From: Ursus arctos
Lineage: Eukaryota > Chordata > Mammalia > Carnivora > Ursidae
Reading direction: 5' to 3'
Assembly (NCBI RefSeq): GCF_023065955.2
Contig: NW_026623100.1
Span: 71,304,727-71,368,726, forward strand
DNA length: 64,000 nucleotides
The notes under the pieces are model-generated. The model had not been told where the DNA came from and searched no databases. It saw nothing but the letters and a program-made list of their open reading frames with translations. A program made the translations under genes and the position numbers. Each line of letters opens with the position of its first letter. Position 1 is the stretch's first letter. Positions 11,746 through 23,365 of the stretch are shown here, in pieces.

Positions 11746-13754
11746 ACCCTCACGTAATCCAGCCATAGTTAAAGGAAGGGATTGGTTCCTTGTGACTTTA
11801 AGGCAGAATTTACACTCATTGACTCTGGGAAACAGAATCTTGTGCTTTGTCTCAATGGAAGGAGAAACTTGGTCACAGAGGAGTGTTGAAAAAGGAAATG
11901 AACAACCTGACAAACAGACAGTGCCCTATGAATGGAGTGTCTGTGGCGTTGAAGAAGAAGTTGGAAGAAAGTTGGAATAAGTCTTTCTAAGGATTCTTCT
12001 TCTTGGCATTCTTAACTTCCGTGAAGTCAGTGTCTACCGTGGAGTTTTCTATAAGTGAAAAAGCCATGTTTCAAAGTTCCCTTCAAGTATCCTTGAGCTG
12101 GGAGATAGAAAAGTGGTCTTCCCTTTCAGGGCATTTCCTTAAAGGTTGAACGAGTTGTGGCAAGTCTTACAAATGCCCCGTGTGCTGCTGACGACACCCA
12201 GTGTGTCCCCACTTCCTGCTCTCTATCCTCCTTTTCTTCTTCCCTTGGAGTCCCATCTAAGGCCCAATCAAAACTGACACTTTCCTTCTGCTTCCCACTC
12301 TGAGTTTTGTAAAAACTCTTTCAGAAAACAAGAGAAAAGCAGCAAATTTGACTTTGTTGTGTCCTTAAGATTGGGCTACCTGAGCGATTGCTCATTTTTT
12401 GTGTTTGGTTTAGGGTCTGATCCAAGGTGAATCTCAATCTCCGTACTGGAGGAAGGTCGTTTCTAATATGTCAGCTCCGTCCTGCTGAGTGTTCCATCAA
12501 CACCGTTAACCCAGTTATCTGCAAGGACTTTGACCCCAGACGGGAGTCCCAGATGGAAGCCAGGACATTGCTTCAGGACGGGCTATGAAAAATGCATGTA
12601 AGATAGAAAAATGTGAATTATGTGTGAAACAAACAAAAGCACCAGGCAACATGGAATTTGTGTCAACAAAAGCTTGCTGCAAGCTGTTGCTTGCTTCTAA
12701 GGGGGAAGTAGACTCTGGCGCCCAGGGAACGGTAGCAGAGGAGGACTTTTGCACAAGACTTACAGAAACAAAAGGGGTGAACTGTTTTGGCTGTAATTGC
12801 TTTCAAGTTCTTAAGCTCTCCTCTCTCTTGCAATCACCTCCCCCAGCATTTGTTATGCAGCTGGGGAAGTTACTGATTATTGAGTCTGCCTGAGCCACGA
12901 GAATGAGAATAACTGACATTTATAACATTTTGACATACTCAAGAGGAAAACCGTCCAAAGGGTGGGACCTCCAGTTGACTTTCTTGTTGACTATAAACCA
13001 ACTCCATGACTGGATTACTTGGGTGAATAAGGGGATGGCAAGGTTCTCAGGAAGATTCATGCACTGGAATGTCTAGCTCACGTTCCAATTAAAATATTAA
13101 ATCTGGTGATATTAAACTACATAGACTTTTGCTGCCACCAACTGAAAATGTTATAAGTACTAGTTTCCAAGCTAGCTACAGAAATCCAAATCATTCCCTC
13201 ACTGAGAGATATTTCTAGGCAAGAGACAACCAATATGCACATTTTTTTTTAAAGCAAATTATCTTCAGTTATTTAAAATGATTACCCCATTCCTCTCTGG
13301 ATCACTGCTGGAGACCCAGGCGTCCAAGTGCCATAGGCTGCGATGTCAAATATAATAAATAACATTCCAATTATGTTCTGGGGGGGCCTGCACACAGCTC
13401 GAAGTTGGCTCACAGCCACCCTTGCTACCACCAGAACTGCCTTCCTAAGGTGTTCTGGGAGAAAAGAGCCCTATGCAGTCCAACTGGCAAGACTTTTGCA
13501 TAAATACATCTCCCTTTACAAGGCTGATGAGATTTTGTGGCCTACAGGCCATAGCCTCAACCCAAATCCATGACCACCGCACACATTCATTCATGTGGGA
13601 GGTACCACTTCTTGCTCTCACTTCTCCAAATGGCTCCTGGGGCTCATTGCAGCCTTTTAAAGAGATTTTGAGGGCGGTACTCTGCCAGGTCCGTCGAAAT
13701 GAGGCACCCTAAAATAGAATTTGACGTCGTGGGTAGAGAATATTCAGGTTAATT
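11746..13754. other. Unique DNA, no gene seen
   Basis: About 2 kb with no recognised repeat or gene. Frames up to 102 codons show no family resemblance. Confidence 0.5.
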
Positions 13755-14660
13755 CCAGTCCATTTAATTCAGTACATATTTACTGAGTGCCAGTTATATA
13801 TCAGGTTCTGTGGACCTGCCTGTTGCCTGGGCTCATTTCCACCTTTTCTCACCCCCTAAGTCCTGGTTTCTTCATTTATTAAATTGTTATAGCTGATAAT
13901 ACAGTGCCCGCAGGATTCCTGCAAGTTTAAAGGAAAATGTGTGTGCAGTGTGCATGCGGCCCACCCCCTCACCCAAGGTGTGGGTGCAGTCACTTATCCT
14001 CCTCCCCTTTCTGCAAATGCTCAGAAACAGAAATCCATCAAGCCCCAGGAATCACTCCAGGCAGGAGCAGGAGATCTGTAGAGAGCGTCTCTGATGGAAA
14101 TCTCCTTCTCAGGACCGTATTCCTACATTGAAGCAGTTGGGTTATACTGTCAACTTCATGGGGCTATGGGGGAGTTAGATGAGACACCGTCTGCAAAATG
14201 CTCAACCCCTATTTAGTGACTCACATATTTCCTGCAAAGTTGATACTGTTATCTATCTCTGTATCAATTTTTTCACTACTGTTTATTTTCTTGGCTTGAA
14301 ACCTCTTGGATTCTGGAGGTCCAGTGGACCCTCTTTACCTCGTTGTGGCTTCCTGGCTCCCTGGAGTTTGGGTATTCCTTCGTTCATTCCACAAACATTT
14401 ATTGAACACCTGCTAATTACCAGATACTTTGCTAAGCCCATGGGTCACAAGGACAGATGGGGTCACCAAAACTGGTCCTACAAGCAGGATCCCTGACTTC
14501 TAACAGCTTATAGGTAGTTGGTTGAGGAAATCAGGGAAGCAAACACATCGTTTCAATATGATATAATAAATGCAGGGGCAGAGGGCACCGTGGGGTGATG
14601 CAGGAGTACAGAGTAGGGACAGGCACCCTGCTGTGGGGCTGGTGCAAGGGGGAACCAGGG
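13755..14660 (+). mobile_element. L2-like fragments with unique DNA between
   Basis: Two pieces look like ancient L2-type tails. At 13760-13820 the block 'cagtacatatttactgagtg' is followed by 'ccagttatatatcaggttct'. At 14382-14660 the block 'tccacaaacatttattgaac' and 'acctgctaattaccagatac' is followed by a decayed 'agcttataggtagttggttg...gcaaacacatcgtttcaata' and 'ataaatgcaggggcagaggg' sequence. The stretch between them is not recognised. Confidence 0.5.
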
Positions 14661-15647
14661 ACAGTTCCTGTCAGGGACAGCTCAGGTAACTGCATATTGA
14701 AGGACAAATGTTTCTCCATTCTCAAGACCTTAAAAGTACAACTTACACTTGGTGTCCTTGAAACATCAGTGGGCCATAACTAGTGACCCAAAAGTCTAAA
14801 TTCTGCCACCAGACTCTGCTTAAAGGCAGCACAGCAGGCTGGAAATTCTGGAGGAGTTTCATTTGAGGGGAGGAAACAGAACCACCTTCCTCCCCTTGAC
14901 CCCAGAGCAGCATTTTCTGAGCTCTTGTGCTTATACCCCAGGTTCTCCTCAGGTTTTTCCACATTAGGCCTCCCCTGTAGGACACCCCACACAGCTGTGT
15001 CCCCAGGGTGGCCTCGAAGAAAGCCTAGCCAGTACAGGGACCAGGAAGCACACCAATAAATATACAGACAATGCTCACAGGAAGACTAGGAGGGGAAAGA
15101 ACCCCAAGACTGCCCTAACGTCCCTAACGTCCCTGTGCTGCCACTTTCACCCATGGAGGGACAGAACGGCAAGGCTCCTGCCATGGTGATGAGGGCAAGA
15201 AAGTTTGTGACGCACTGGAGAGCAAGTGATAACCAGAGATCTAGGAAGTCCATGGCCTTCCATTTCTGGTGTCTGGTGTAGAAAATAATGCTCTCCAATA
15301 CCAGGGTTGGCTTCTTGGCTAATGCCGTTGACCACAGGGCAGGAAATCTTCCTCATCATTCCAGAAACATTTTTAAGAACCCTGACTGAGAAGCCTTATG
15401 CCTCCATCTCAGTCTGGCACTGAGCTGGGATCTGGGCATGCCCTGTGTTGGCTTTCTCCTGGCCATTTCTTGCTACTGTGTTTTTCTCCAGCCCTTAACA
15501 TCCCTGCTCATTTCCTGTCCCATCTTGCTCTCCCCCAGGAAGCCCTGAAAGTGGCCCCAAATTTCATAAAAAGTCAAACTGCTAACTCAGCTTCCAGGAT
15601 TCCTGAAGAAGCAAATATTAGTTTCTTTTATGAGGCACATGTTCACT
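14661..15647. other. Unique DNA, no gene seen
   Basis: No recognised repeat or gene. A small tandem step 'gtccctaacgtccctaacgtccct' type repeat of 10 bases lies near 15111-15135. Confidence 0.45.
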
Positions 15648-16195
15648 TTTTAAAAAGACTTTATTTTTTTAGAGCAGTTTTAAAATTGGGGGAAAGGTAC
15701 AGAGATTTCCCACAGCCTCCTGGGCATAGTCTCCACACATGCCCCCCCTCCTCCCAGTGCCCCCCACTGTGGTCAACATCCCACAGCACAGCGGTCCATT
15801 CGTCACAACCGATGAGCCTACGCTGACACATCATAAGCACCCAAAGTCCACAGTCTACATTGCAGTTCACTTTTAGTGTTCTACAGTCTATGGATCCGGA
15901 CAAATGTATAAGGACATGCGTCTACCATGTTTGTATCATACAGAGTGTTTTCACTACCCTGAAAATCCTCTCGGCTCTGCCTAGGGCTCCCTCCCCCACA
16001 GCCCCTGTCAACCGCTGATCTTTTTACTGTCTCCGTAGCTTTGCCTTCTCCAGAATGTCATATGGTTGGAATCATACAGTATGGAGTCTCTTCAGGTTGG
16101 CTGCTTTGACTCAGCAATGTGCATTTAAGTTTCTTCTTAATGCTTTCCCACTTTTTCTCACCGCACATTCAGTTTTTAAACTTTCATGCACATGA
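15648..16195 (-). mobile_element. Old L1 3' end (L1M type), antisense
   Basis: The plus strand follows the reverse of an ancient L1 3' end: 'tttttttagagcagttttaa', 'aggtacagagatttcccaca', 'gacacatcataagcacccaa', 'catacagagtgttttcacta', 'aaccgctgatctttttactg', 'cagaatgtcatatggttgga'. Divergence is high, as expected for an insertion shared among placental mammals. The 142-codon frame starting at 15398 runs into this repeat and is not a gene. Confidence 0.85.
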
Positions 16196-17361
16196 CATTA
16201 GACCCCAAGAAGCTGGTCTCTGTCCACTTCGAGACATCAGGGACTCTTGAGGGTATATGAGCACCCGGATCAGACCAGTGGGTCAGTACATGGGGGTGGG
16301 TGGGTCGGTGGGTGGGCAGTGATTGGCTCCATCTCCATTGCATAGCTGAGGGATCTCCTCTCCCCACTCTACTCTGTGCTGAACTGGGTGCAAGAAGAGA
16401 ATAAATGAAACTAATTCCTCCTGGAGGAGATTATTGAGTAATTGAAATGGACCATTCAGAAGGGTCCTCCTTCCAGTTTCCATTATTGATCGTCATAAAC
16501 AAAGGAGTAATCATGGAAGTAGCAAAAGCCCAGCAATTATAGGGCCAGTTTACTTGTGTACTGCATCGAAAAATGGAAATAGCCCTTTAACGTCCAGCTT
16601 CTCATTTGATTCCACAAGAATGATGGTGTATATGGCAGGAATGAGACCGACGTTTCCATTTTTCAGGGGAGGAGTCCAAGTTTTTCTGTGGCTGTGGGGC
16701 AGAGCGAGGGCAGGACAGTTGGTGGGCACAGCAGGGCCAGGATTCCAATTCAGGTCTCTGCCACCAAGCCCATTATGGTTTCTAGTGTGTCATCGACCCA
16801 GCTCACCTTTATTGAGCAACTACTGTGCCGTGCACCCTGGGCTGGGGCGTGAGAGAGAACGTCCCCGAGGGGGATGGTAAAAGCACGTACAAGTCCCTCG
16901 GATGCGGAGTGCCATGCCTGCTAGTCCAGCTTGGGGCTCAGAGGCAGCAGGGCCCCCTTCCCCCTTAGACTGGGGCTCAGGGGAGGCTTCAAAGGAGAGG
17001 TATCCCTTGACCTAGGTCCTGAGGATGGTCAGGAGTTAGGCAGAGATTAGGGGAGCGGTCACTACCTAGCAGGATTTGAGGCATGCTCGCTACTACAGGG
17101 ACTCTATCACGTGATGCTGCACGATGTGAGCAGGTTACCACGTTCAGGTGGATGCAAACGGGTTCGAGAGAGAGCTGCGGTCACCAGGATCTTCCTTGAG
17201 TCCCATCAGTGCCCTTCCCTAACCTTCTGCTCAGGCCCTGTCCCGCTCTGTCTCCAGCTCAGCGTGCGCTGGGCCCCGGACATGGCACACGCTCCGCATC
17301 AGAGAAGGTGGCCACGAGGGGAACTGCTCCTTGCAGGCTCCCGCTAGGAGCCCCTCTCTCT
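16196..17361. other. Unique DNA, GC-rich to the right
   Basis: No gene recognised on the plus strand. Near 16800-16845 'tcacctttattgagcaacta' resembles an L2 tail in sense and also contains TTTATT, which on the minus strand is an AATAAA about 550 bases downstream of the candidate terminal exon. From 17101 the DNA has more CpG than its surroundings. Confidence 0.4.
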
Positions 17362-17461
17362 TCAGTCCCTCAGGATGAGTTCATGCACCAGCTCCTGGGC
17401 CTCGGCGAGGCTGTCGGGGGAGCCCCAGCTCTTCAGCAGCTCGCACAGGCCTTTCATCTGG
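17362..17461 (-). CDS. Probable terminal coding exon of an unrecognised gene
   Basis: On the minus strand a frame of about 33 codons ends in TGA at 17362-17364 and reads 'QMKGLCELLKSWG' then 'SPDSLAEAQELVHELILRD'. Nearly every third codon position is G or C (about 27 of 29 by eye), unlike the neighbourhood, and the peptide is a leucine-rich amphipathic helix type. Directly upstream (to the right) lies a pyrimidine-rich stretch ending in 'tgggagcag', a usable splice acceptor just before CCAGATG. I do not recognise the protein family. No upstream exon on the minus strand could be placed, so the gene, if real, continues to the right across an intron. It could instead be a fragment of a pseudogene. 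Confidence 0.45.
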
Positions 17462-17592
17462 CTGCTCCCACATGTGAAAGGACACAGAACAGAGACTGTC
17501 GGAAGGCCTGGCTTGCGGGGGGTGTGGGGTGGGGAGGGGGCCTTGAAATTCAAAGCCAAGGCCCTCATATGCTCTGCTCTGGGGCAGCTCAT

Positions 17593-19029
17593 CAGTCCTC
17601 CCTCTTCTCAGCAGCGGGAGCCTGTGAGCTCCTGCTCTTGTCTAGCGGAAGCCTGGCAGGGGCATGTGTTAGCAATGAGGAAAGACGGGGTGGCAGAGGC
17701 GGGGCTGGAGGTGGGGGCAGGAGGAAGGTCTTCTGAAACAAAGTGTGTTTGCTCACACACACAAATCCACGGGCCTCCTGGAGGCAGGCACCTCACAAGG
17801 ACCCCCTCTGTCTTGAACTGGTAATCGGGAGCATGGGATTGAAGGATTGAAGACTTGACTTCTCAGTGGGCCTCAGGGTCCTCATTTCTTCCATGGGAGG
17901 GGCTCAGGTAAGCAGAATTCTCAGGGCCTTTCAGGGGCTGATATCAGGTATCCAGCAGGGAGGGGCTTGCCAGGCTGACTCTGAGAGCGCCCCAGTTCTC
18001 GCATAGGGCAGGGAGCGCTGTAGAACTCTCCAGTGTCCCTGGCCCATGAGGAAGGAGGCTGGGTCCTCTTTCGTCTCCCGAAGGGTGAAGCAGGCGCTTT
18101 GGAAAGACTCCCTCCTGCCCATCGGGTCACATCCAGCTCTTCACCTCTGCACCTAAGGCCTCCAGGACCTTATATCTGCTTTCCCATGATTCTGTTCAAC
18201 CTGTATTATGTTATTTCAAGGTCATGACCTCCAAGGAAACAAGGAGGTAAGAAAAGTACCAGGGAGGCCTCAAAGCCAGAACTCAGAGTGACTAGAGTAT
18301 TTCTGGAAGCCTGGACAGACGCGGTGGTCTTGTATAAAGAAAGAAAAACAGTTCTAACTTTTCTTTTTGGCGAGTAATCCTCTTAGGAAGTTATTGGGAG
18401 CAGACTAGGAGCTGAGGCTCCTTGAAAGGACTTTAAGAACGGGGAATGGGAAAATAAAGTGTCTTCCCCTTTCCTTCTTCCTTCAGTGGGCCTGAGAGAT
18501 AAGGGCCCTCCTCGAGTGGCCAGATGCAGCTTCGGTGCCTGCCCCGCTGTGGCAGGGCTTGCGGCCAGTGCTGAGGCTCCGCACCGGTACCTGCCCGTGA
18601 GGACACTCAGTAAGCGACCTCACCTTGGACTCCCCGCACTCTCATGCTCTGGGGACTAACTTATGAGAGATTCTAGCCAGTGTTTCTATTTTTAAGACCT
18701 TCCACGGGCTTGGAGTGGTAGGTAGGTGGGAGATCAGAGGAAAAAGAAGGGGAACAGTGTAAGATGAGAGGAGGGGTTGCAGGGTCTGGAAGTCTTCTAT
18801 ACCCGTCTCAGAATAAGGGCTTTATCCACCAGAGATAGATTACACTCGGGGAGTGTCCTGAAATAGGACAGAGGGTAGGTGCCCCTGATGGAGAGGGAGG
18901 CCCTATGAAGGCTGCAAGGGGCTGTGTTCACAACCCATTTGTGTCTGGGGCCAACCTCGACTGTGCATTCTAGGTACAGCTAAGGGGTCATCTTTGGTGA
19001 GCAAGTCAGGTGTCTTGTACCCCTGTTAT
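17593..19029. other. GC-rich unique DNA
   Basis: No gene that I can name. Open frames of up to 175 codons cross 17200-17830 in several phases, which reflects GC richness rather than coding. A weak plus-strand exon-like segment at 18487-18609 is described among the findings. Confidence 0.4.
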
Positions 19030-19215
19030 AAACTCTGCCAGCTGGTCCATCACTGACCCACTGTGTGACCCTGGGAATTAGCCTGTGAGTCCCCAAGTTT
19101 TTTGCATATCTGCAAATTGGGAATTCTACTGTCCAGACCCCTCAGCAGCCTTGGGGATTAATGAAAGCCTTGTTCACAAATGTCTTGGAATCCATAAAGG
19201 TTTAGATCGATAATT
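19030..19215 (+). mobile_element. MIR fragment
   Basis: Decayed MIR in sense: 'cactgacccactgtgtgacc', 'ctgggaattagcctgtgagt', 'tgcatatctgcaaattggga' and 'ttggggattaatgaaagcct'. The order matches the MIR core and 3' part. Confidence 0.65.
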
Positions 19216-20066
19216 AACAAGAAAGAGAAGGCATAAACATTTCAAATATATATCAACTCCCAAATGTATAACAGCCAATAAGTCTAAAAACTGAGTGGCC
19301 ACAATTTCCCTCAGTGACAGGCAGCCCATGCACTTTCAAAAGTAATTCTACAATAAGCATAAATTACCACTTGGGGAAACCTTCCCTGTATGCCATGGCT
19401 ATAGATTTATTAAGTGAAAATGAAACTTTTAAATAAATAGCTGGAAGAAAAAATGTATTTCCCAATCTAATCGGGCCAGAGAGGCAAGAGTTTTTAAAGT
19501 GCCCTGTAGCCCGTACAGTATAAAGCTGAGCACGTTTGCTTAGAAGTCACTTGGCCGAGTCAGTCACTGCCTAGCAATCCCCCCCCACCCCCGCCAACTG
19601 TCTGAACACCTGGGTCCTCCTGACCTCAGCCAAGAGCAGCAAGGGCACACGAGGCCCCAGGGATCTTTCACAACCCCTCAGGGAAGCGGACAGATTCTGA
19701 GGCATCTTGAATCCCTGAGAAGATCATGATTTGGAATTCCATCTGATTCTGATCCAGCAGACTTCATTTATTCACCTTCCCAAATCCGCGCTCCTGCCAT
19801 GGTGTCCTCCCCCAAAGGGCAGAAGAGTCCAGTTTGATGAATTTTGTTGACTAAGTAATCCTGGCAAGAGACCAATGGGACACAAAATATTAGATGCAGG
19901 GAACACATCAAAAGGCCACCCAGCCCCACCAATGCGTGATGGCACTTCCCGTGGCATCAGCACACTGCTGGTCTCTCCAGCTATCCTTCCGGTTCTTCCG
20001 ATTGCAAAGCTTCCTGGGCTCTGGGTCTGGGCCCTTAAATACATTCAAACAATCCTAGTCATTGAA
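19216..20066. other. Unique DNA, no gene seen
   Basis: No recognised repeat. A C-rich run sits near 19580. The opposing frames at 19772-20141 have no protein features. Confidence 0.45.
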
Positions 20067-20453
20067 GACGTCTTTTGGCAAAGGCTAAGACGTCAAAGGG
20101 TACGTCTTTTGGCAAAGAAGGACGTGAGGACTCAGGCCTAAGCTAATCACCTTCTGGCGTTCCCTGTTAACAAGAATTTGTTCCTAAGTGGGCAGGAAAC
20201 ATACTTGCAAGCAATGAGATGTAAGAGGACATCTTCCAAAGGCTTTTGGTAAAGTTTTCCTTGATCAGAAAATCAAAAAACAAAAAACCATACAAAAACA
20301 CCCCAGGAAGAGATGTTCTCTTGCTTGTGTTGGCCAGAATGAGGAAATTTTGCTATTGGTAGGCATCCTGTGATAGCAGAGAACCAGGCTTAGGATAAAA
20401 CTGAACCTGTGGAAGGGAGAACAGAGATGAAAAAGAAGTAGGTGATGACGTCA
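20067..20453. promoter_or_regulatory. Cluster of ACGT / CRE-like motifs with a 16-base direct repeat
   Basis: GACGTC occurs at 20067-20072 and 20089-20094. The 16-mer 'acgtcttttggcaaag' is present twice, at 20068-20083 and 20102-20117, and a further ACGTGA follows near 20122. A full palindromic cAMP-response element TGACGTCA lies at 20446-20453. Such motifs contain CpG and are rare by chance in AT-rich mammalian DNA. Binding by CREB/ATF-type factors is known for TGACGTCA; function here is only inference and no promoter elements such as TATA were identified with it. Confidence 0.4.
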
Positions 20454-20559
20454 GAAAGGTCACGTTCTAACATGAGTGTCAAGTGCTCTAGGGGTTGGGG
20501 CAGCTCAGACTGTGGACGCTCGCAGCCTGTTCCTGGACAGGGATGTCAGGGTTGGAAAC

Positions 20560-22557
20560 AATGCCAGTTATATTATATCACAGTACACAATTGCTGCAGT
20601 TAATGTGCTTATTCAGAATTTTGTTAAGCATTTTTCATTAATGTTTTTGAGGGATATTGATTTGCAATTTTATTTTTTTGTAATGTCTTTGAAGGTTTTA
20701 GCCTTAGGATTATGCTGGTCATGTAAAGTGATTTGGAAAAGTATTTATCTCCATGCATTTTTTCTTTAAAAGTTTGTATGAAATTAGTGTTATTTCTTCT
20801 GTAACTGTTTGATAGAATTCACCAGTAAAATTATTTGGTATTTTATTATGCAAAGATTTTTGATTAAAAAAAAACCAATTTCTGTATAAAGTGCTATTCA
20901 TATTTTATTTCATCTTGTGCCCTTTCGGTAAGTTATATATATTTTTTTAAATGCATCCATCTCACCAAAAATGTTTAATTTGTTGGTATAAACTTTGTCA
21001 TAATATTATATTTTGTTATCTGTTTCATATCTGTAGGGTCCACAGATAATAACATCTTTCACTCACCATATTGTTAATTTGTGCTCCTTTTCATTCTTTT
21101 CTCAGTATGATCAGTCTAAGTATTTCTCAATTTTGTTGAATTTTTTCCTTCAAATAACTAAATGGGGTTTCTTAGTTTGCTAGTTTTTTCTGTTTTATTT
21201 TAAATTTAATTGATTTGTTCCTTTTATTTATATTTATATCTTCCCTTTACAGAGATTTACTTTGCTTTTATATTTCTAACTTCTTAAAGTAGAATGTTAG
21301 GTCACGGATTTTTTATCTTTCTTTAGATCTATCTGTGAACATTAAAGCTGTATGTTTTCCTCTAAACATTGATTTAGCTGAATGATAATTTTAACGTGTT
21401 GCATTTATATTATCATTGAGTTTAAAATATTTTGTTATTTCATTGTCCTATCTTTTTTCTCCTTTTTGTCCTATCTTTTATGACTAACATTTAGATATGT
21501 GCTGTTTACTTTCCAAGTAGCTGGACTCTTTAAAGATGTTTAATTCATAATGAATCCTAATTTAATTTCATTATGGTCGGTGCACATACTTGGTATGATT
21601 CCGATCCTTTTGAATATGAGGGTCTTGTTTTGTGGCCCAGTACATGATCTGTCTTGGTGAACATCTTATATACATTTGAAAAGGATATGTATTCTGCTGT
21701 TGTCGCTGGTAATGTTCTACAAATAATAATTACATCAATGGTCTGAGCAATACATAACTTGTATCTAGTTATTATTTTAAATAATACATATTATATAATA
21801 TAAAATATATAATGTCTAAATATAGTATTTATATAATATTTAATATTTATATAATATTTATCTAGCTATTAAAACTGTGATTATGAAATTGTCTATTTCT
21901 CTCTCTTTTTCAATATATCTTTCCATTTGTTTAGAACTTCCTTGGTTTCTTTTAAACAATAATATGTGGTTTCAGCTTACAAATGCTGTACATATTTTAT
22001 TAGACTCACATCTAAGTAACTGCCTTTATTCACCTTTCATTCTTGAAGGGTATCTTTCCTGAGTATAGAATTATGGGTTGGCAGTTTCCCACCCACCTCC
22101 AGAACCTTAAAATGCTGTTCCTCTGTCTGCTGGTCTCTGTATATTTGAATGAAGTCACTTAGCTCCTCTATAACAAATGAGAATTTTTGTCTTTATATTC
22201 TTTTGAAATTATCTCATTAGTTTTCAGCAATTTTACTATGATTTACTTAGGCATGGTTTTCTTAATATTTACTGTGCTTGAGTTTTGCTGCATTTCCTGA
22301 TTTTATAAATTTATGTCCTTCACCAAATTTGTAAAAAATGAGTTCATTGTTTCCTCAAATATTTTCTTCTGTCCCATACTCTCTCTCCTCATCTTCTGAG
22401 AGTCCAATTACCCGTATCTTAGGCCTTTTGTCATTGTTCCACATGTCCTAGAAACTGTCCTTCCTTAACTTTTATTTTATTTGTTCTTTAGATTGGATAA
22501 TAGTATTAATCTATCTTCAATTTCATTGATTCTTTCCTTTTTCATCTCCATTCCACT
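20560..22557 (-). mobile_element. Old L1 (L1M type), antisense, ORF2 to 5' region
   Basis: AT-rich DNA that follows reversed L1. 'gatagaattcaccagtaaaa' near 20812 is the reverse of an ORF2 reverse-transcriptase stretch. 'cttggtatgattccgatcct' with 'tgtggcccagtacatgatct' near 21590-21650 is another ORF2 landmark. 'gagagtccaattacccgtat' near 22400 is from the ancient 5' untranslated part. An AT-only patch, 21760-21862, is low complexity. No frame is preserved. Confidence 0.75.
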
Positions 22558-22993
22558 TTTAGTAAGGTTCTCTACAGAAACAAACCAATAGTATGTGTGT
22601 GCATGTATGTACATAGTTCATTCATTCATTCATTCATTCATTTTAACGAGTTGGTTCTCAACCGTGTGGAGTGGGCTGGCAGGCTAGACACCCAGGGAAG
22701 AGCCAAAGTTGCAGTTCAAGTTTGAAGACCATCAAGCAAGACTATCAAGCAACCTATTAAGCAATGCCATCTTTCTTGCCTGGAGAAGGTCAGTGTTTGT
22801 TTTATTAATACCTTCAGCTAATTGAATGAGGCCTGCTCTCATTATGGAGGGTAATCAGCTTTACACAAGCTCACTGATTTATATGTTACTTTCATTCTAA
22901 AAACACCCTCACAGAAATATCTAGAATAATGTTTTGACCAAATATGTGGACACTGTAGTCCAGCCAAGTTAACACATAATATTAACCATCACA
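22558..22993 (-). mobile_element. LTR-type repeat, antisense, interrupting old L1
   Basis: Second copy of the family at 5033-5476. It starts with 'aaggttctctacagaaacaa', has 'attgaatgaggcctgctctc' and 'attatggagggtaatcagct', and ends with 'gccaagttaacacataatat' then 'taaccatcaca'. It sits within antisense L1M sequence, so it inserted after that L1. Like the first copy it carries a simple repeat just inside its left end. Confidence 0.6.
22617..22643. repeat. (TTCA)n microsatellite
   Basis: About six TTCA units within the LTR repeat. Confidence 0.9.
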
Positions 22994-23135
22994 CTGCTGT
23001 TATGCCTGGCTAGTGAAATTTTTATTTTAGATATTGTAATTGTTAAACATAGAAGTTTCTATTTTGTTCTTTGTATAGTTTCTATTTCTCTGATGATATT
23101 TTCTATCTTTTCATTCACCGTAAGCATTTTAAAAC

Positions 23136-23365
23136 ATCTTATGAGGCTATGGACTCTGGGAAACAAACTGAGGGCTTCAGAGGGGAGGGGGGTGGGGGAC
23201 TGGGATAGGCCAGTGATGGGTATTAAGGAGGGCACGTATTGCATGGTGCACTGGGTGTTATACACAAACAATGAACCATGGAACACTACATCAAAAACTG
23301 ATGATGTACTGTATGGTGACTAACATAATATAATAAAAAATTATTATAAAAAAATCTCATGAGGC
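23136..23365 (+). mobile_element. 5'-truncated L1 3' end, sense
   Basis: The L1 3' UTR (23148-23353) reads 'ctgggaaacaaactgagggc', 'ggataggccagtgatgggta', 'gcatggtgcactgggtgtta', and ends in 'actaacataatataataaaa' plus an A-rich tail. Flanking duplications 'atcttatgaggc' (23136-23147) and 'atctcatgaggc' (23354-23365) differ at one base. It lies inside old antisense L1M DNA. The fragment is non-coding. Confidence 0.88.

Noticed and set aside
15398..15826. A 142-codon plus-strand frame
   Set aside because: Its right half lies in an old L1 3' end; the rest has no recognisable protein character.
17209..17736. A 175-codon plus-strand open frame, with a 149-codon frame overlapping it
   Set aside because: Several overlapping frames in different phases in GC-rich DNA, no motif, and no initiator context. 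They are shadows of composition and of the minus-strand candidate exon.
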